Below, piece by piece: positions 61,801 to 64,000 of a stretch of 64,000 bases of DNA; the stretch's first letter is position 1, and each line of letters begins with the position of its first letter. A model generated the notes under the pieces. The model was not told the DNA's origin, did no database searches, and saw only the letters and a list, made by a program, of their open reading frames with translations. Origin of the DNA: Climacium dendroides (lineage: Eukaryota > Streptophyta > Bryopsida > Hypnales > Climaciaceae); NCBI GenBank assembly GCA_950106755.1, contig OX467090.1, positions 7,502,001-7,566,000 on the forward strand, read 5' to 3'. The translations under genes and the position numbers were made by a program.

Positions 61801-64000
61801 TGTAAGCTTTCTAGAAGGCTATTATACATTTTATTTGAGTGCATAGATCATCGGTGGCACCACACCAAAATTTAGCCAAGGAATTGGAGTTTGAAAAATG
61901 AAGGAGATTTTGAAGACTTGTGTGTTGTGACTTGTGGCTTGTTTTTCCTTGTAAACTTTGTTGTTGCGGGTAGCATGGGTAAAAACATTGCTTAACTTCT
62001 TTTTGTATCGTGGAAATGACGAAATGGGATTGATCACTCATATGATTGTACTTTTTGTTGTTCCCATTGGTGAAGTACGTTTGTTGGTCACCATGAATTT
62101 GAAATTTAGAAGCCAATCTCTCAAACAATTCAACTCATAATCTAACCGTCTTGTTTTACTTGTCCAAGGCCTGTGGTTTCTTGTCACCTACTTTAGTCCT
62201 TGAACTCATTTAGAACACCAATAGGATAGGCCAACGGGAAGCAGTTTGAAGACTTGAAGACTTGAAAATTTGACTAAACTTCTTAGCAATCCATTTTTTG
62301 TTGCAGCTAAAATCCTCGTGATTTTCCAAGGCAAACCTCTATTCAACAACGCAATAAGCCATGCAATTAGATACATCTATAGATCCTAAACTTGGATTTT
62401 GAATACATGCAGTCATATTAAAAACCTTAGATTCATGTTGAGCCGCCTTTTTAGATCTACACAAACGTACCCTCTCTCTATTATCAACCTTTCTCTTCTC
62501 GATGTAATCCAATCTATAGTATTGAAGATAATCTTCACTAACTCCTTCACTTGGATCCATACCCTAAACCTTAAAGAACTCTTCTAATGTACACAAATAA
62601 CAAAAACATATTAAAATTGATGCCCACGAAGATTGTAGGGTAGACTGAAAGCTCTAAAATCCTCCCAATCTTCAAAACCCTAAGACAAATCAAACAATAC
62701 TTCCTTCAAATTCTTTTTGCATGACATGAATTTACTTCTTCAATTCATAAGTAAACTTGAGTTGTTGATAGAGTTAAACCTAAAAATTAGCAAAATACAA
62801 GATATACGCTAAAACACTCTGAGATTACATGCAGTCAATATATTTCTTCAATCCGCAAGTCCTAAAACCAAAGCACCCACAACAAATAGTTATGTATGTT
62901 GTACCTACAGTCAAAAGAGCCATATAAGCCATTTCAATTTGGAATTTTAACCAACATTGTAAAACTTTTTTGTTAGAATGTGTACAACACACTAAAAAAG
63001 TCTTGAAGTTCTTTCATAAAAAATGCAACGAACAGACCAAATTTTTTTACGGTGTGACCTAAATCATGAATCCCTTCTAACCTAAAAATTTACAAGAACA
63101 CACTAGACACTCAACAAAAAAGCACTAGGAAGAGAAACAAAAAAGGACAATCCTAAATATACACATGAACTCTATACCTCTAGTCACTTTGTATTAATTA
63201 TATGGGTTTAAAATGCGCATTGTTCCCTCAAGTATTCACTTCAAAATAGTTTGCTCCAAACGCACATATACTCCAAACAAGAAACTGCAAAAATTACCAA
63301 AGAACTAAACCTATTCATCGGTACTCTCAAAATTTAAAGAAAATACAAATGTTGTCCTATATGTACTATTTGTAGGAGAAGAAAGTTCATGTACAGCTTT
63401 AACATACTTCTAATGCCTGAACACTAGCAATCTCACTAGGTTGGAATTGCCCTTTCAGCTGCTACAAAAATATAAGCAAATTTTTTTATTTGGATCTCCC
63501 ATTCTAGATAAGTTCATTGCGTCTACAACTTCCAAAATAACGCATCGACAATATCCATACTTTAGCGCTTGCATCACACATTTGCAGAACCCAAACCAAG
63601 TAGTTTGTACAAAAATCCGAAGCACAAGCTAACAACAAGAAAGCTACTACTTCTCTAACACACAATGCTTCCTAAAACCTTAATTCTGCGAAGATAGTAT
63701 AAATGGTCTAGATGCTTCGATGAGTGCAACACAACCACGGCCGTTGATCATTGCCCTAAAAGAAAATGCAATCCTTGTACATTCATCCTCAGTCCCATGG
63801 GTAGAATTCATTCTCCATGGACCGAATGAAAAATGTTTATTCTACATCTACTTTGGAACCACTTTCATCCATTTTATAGTCCAAGAAGTACATTAAGCAC
63901 TGGTTACATGAAGTTTTTTGTACTTAATTAATATACAATGATGACATTATAGAGTATGTAATATTGGAAAATGACACTATAACATTTAGGAAGCATAAGT
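58871..64000. other. Very AT-rich DNA, no supported gene
   Basis: Short frames only. The most gene-like is 62,560-62,339 minus (ATG; 73 codons): it begins MDPSEGVSEDYLQYY and has a basic RERVRLCRSKKA stretch, with a possible splice donor after CTAAG near 62,430. It might be a first exon, but I cannot place further exons or name a family. Frames at 60,633 (67 codons) and 61,811-62,128 (105 codons) are AT-driven. Confidence 0.5.

Noticed and set aside
1..64000. CRISPR arrays, tRNA or rRNA genes
   Set aside because: The tandem arrays lack spacers of CRISPR type, and I saw no tRNA cloverleaf or rRNA core sequence by eye; a dedicated tRNA scan was not possible.

Overview
The window is nuclear DNA from a streptophyte, most likely a land plant. 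It has a many-exon gene for plastid ferredoxin-dependent glutamate synthase, canonical GT-AG introns, plant-type transposons (CACTA-like ends and a plant-specific Gag-like transposon protein), and long AT-rich intergenic DNA. No organelle or bacterial operon structure is visible. I cannot name the species. A piggyBac-type transposase and compact GOGAT introns leave bryophytes, lycophytes, ferns and streptophyte algae all possible.

Layout. 1-4,990 is AT-rich intergenic DNA with old dispersed repeats, ending in the GOGAT 5' flank. 5,010-17,315 is the complete Fd-GOGAT gene: 30 coding exons, 1,624 codons plus stop. 17,316-23,007 is intergenic and holds a roughly 0.6 kb foldback repeat. 23,008-25,501 is a non-autonomous CACTA-like element with a perfect 3-bp ATA target duplication. 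26,086-30,186 is a second CACTA-like element, interrupted by a higher-GC insertion that carries a Gag-like gene (26,990-28,600). 32,252-32,722 is a 126-bp tandem array. 34,298-34,511 is a small CACTACAAG-ended hairpin element. About 37,000-40,770 is a decayed minus-strand piggyBac transposase region next to a ubiquitin-like remnant and an 82-bp tandem array. 42,696-45,338, 49,586-51,556, 54,110-54,722 and 58,292-58,870 are TTAA-flanked elements with piggyBac-style inverted ends. 53,697-57,341 is a six-exon quinone oxidoreductase (PIG3-like) gene, one of whose introns hosts one of those TTAA elements. 58,871-64,000 is AT-rich with no supported gene.

Only two genes look like working host genes. 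GOGAT makes glutamate in plastids from glutamine and 2-oxoglutarate using reduced ferredoxin. The PIG3-like enzyme is a predicted NADPH-dependent quinone/enone reductase. They are 36 kb apart and nothing suggests they are functionally linked. The rest is transposon biology. A decayed piggyBac transposase sits among short and long elements with TTAA/CCC-type ends that such an enzyme could have mobilised. In the transposon reading frames, all six premature stops I followed are TAG, and the piggyBac catalytic motif carries two Asp-to-Asn changes. Both patterns fit C-to-T decay of methylated repeats.

Limits: exon boundaries come from reading frame, splice dinucleotides and family knowledge, without transcripts. 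No similarity search was run, so repeat identities are by eye.
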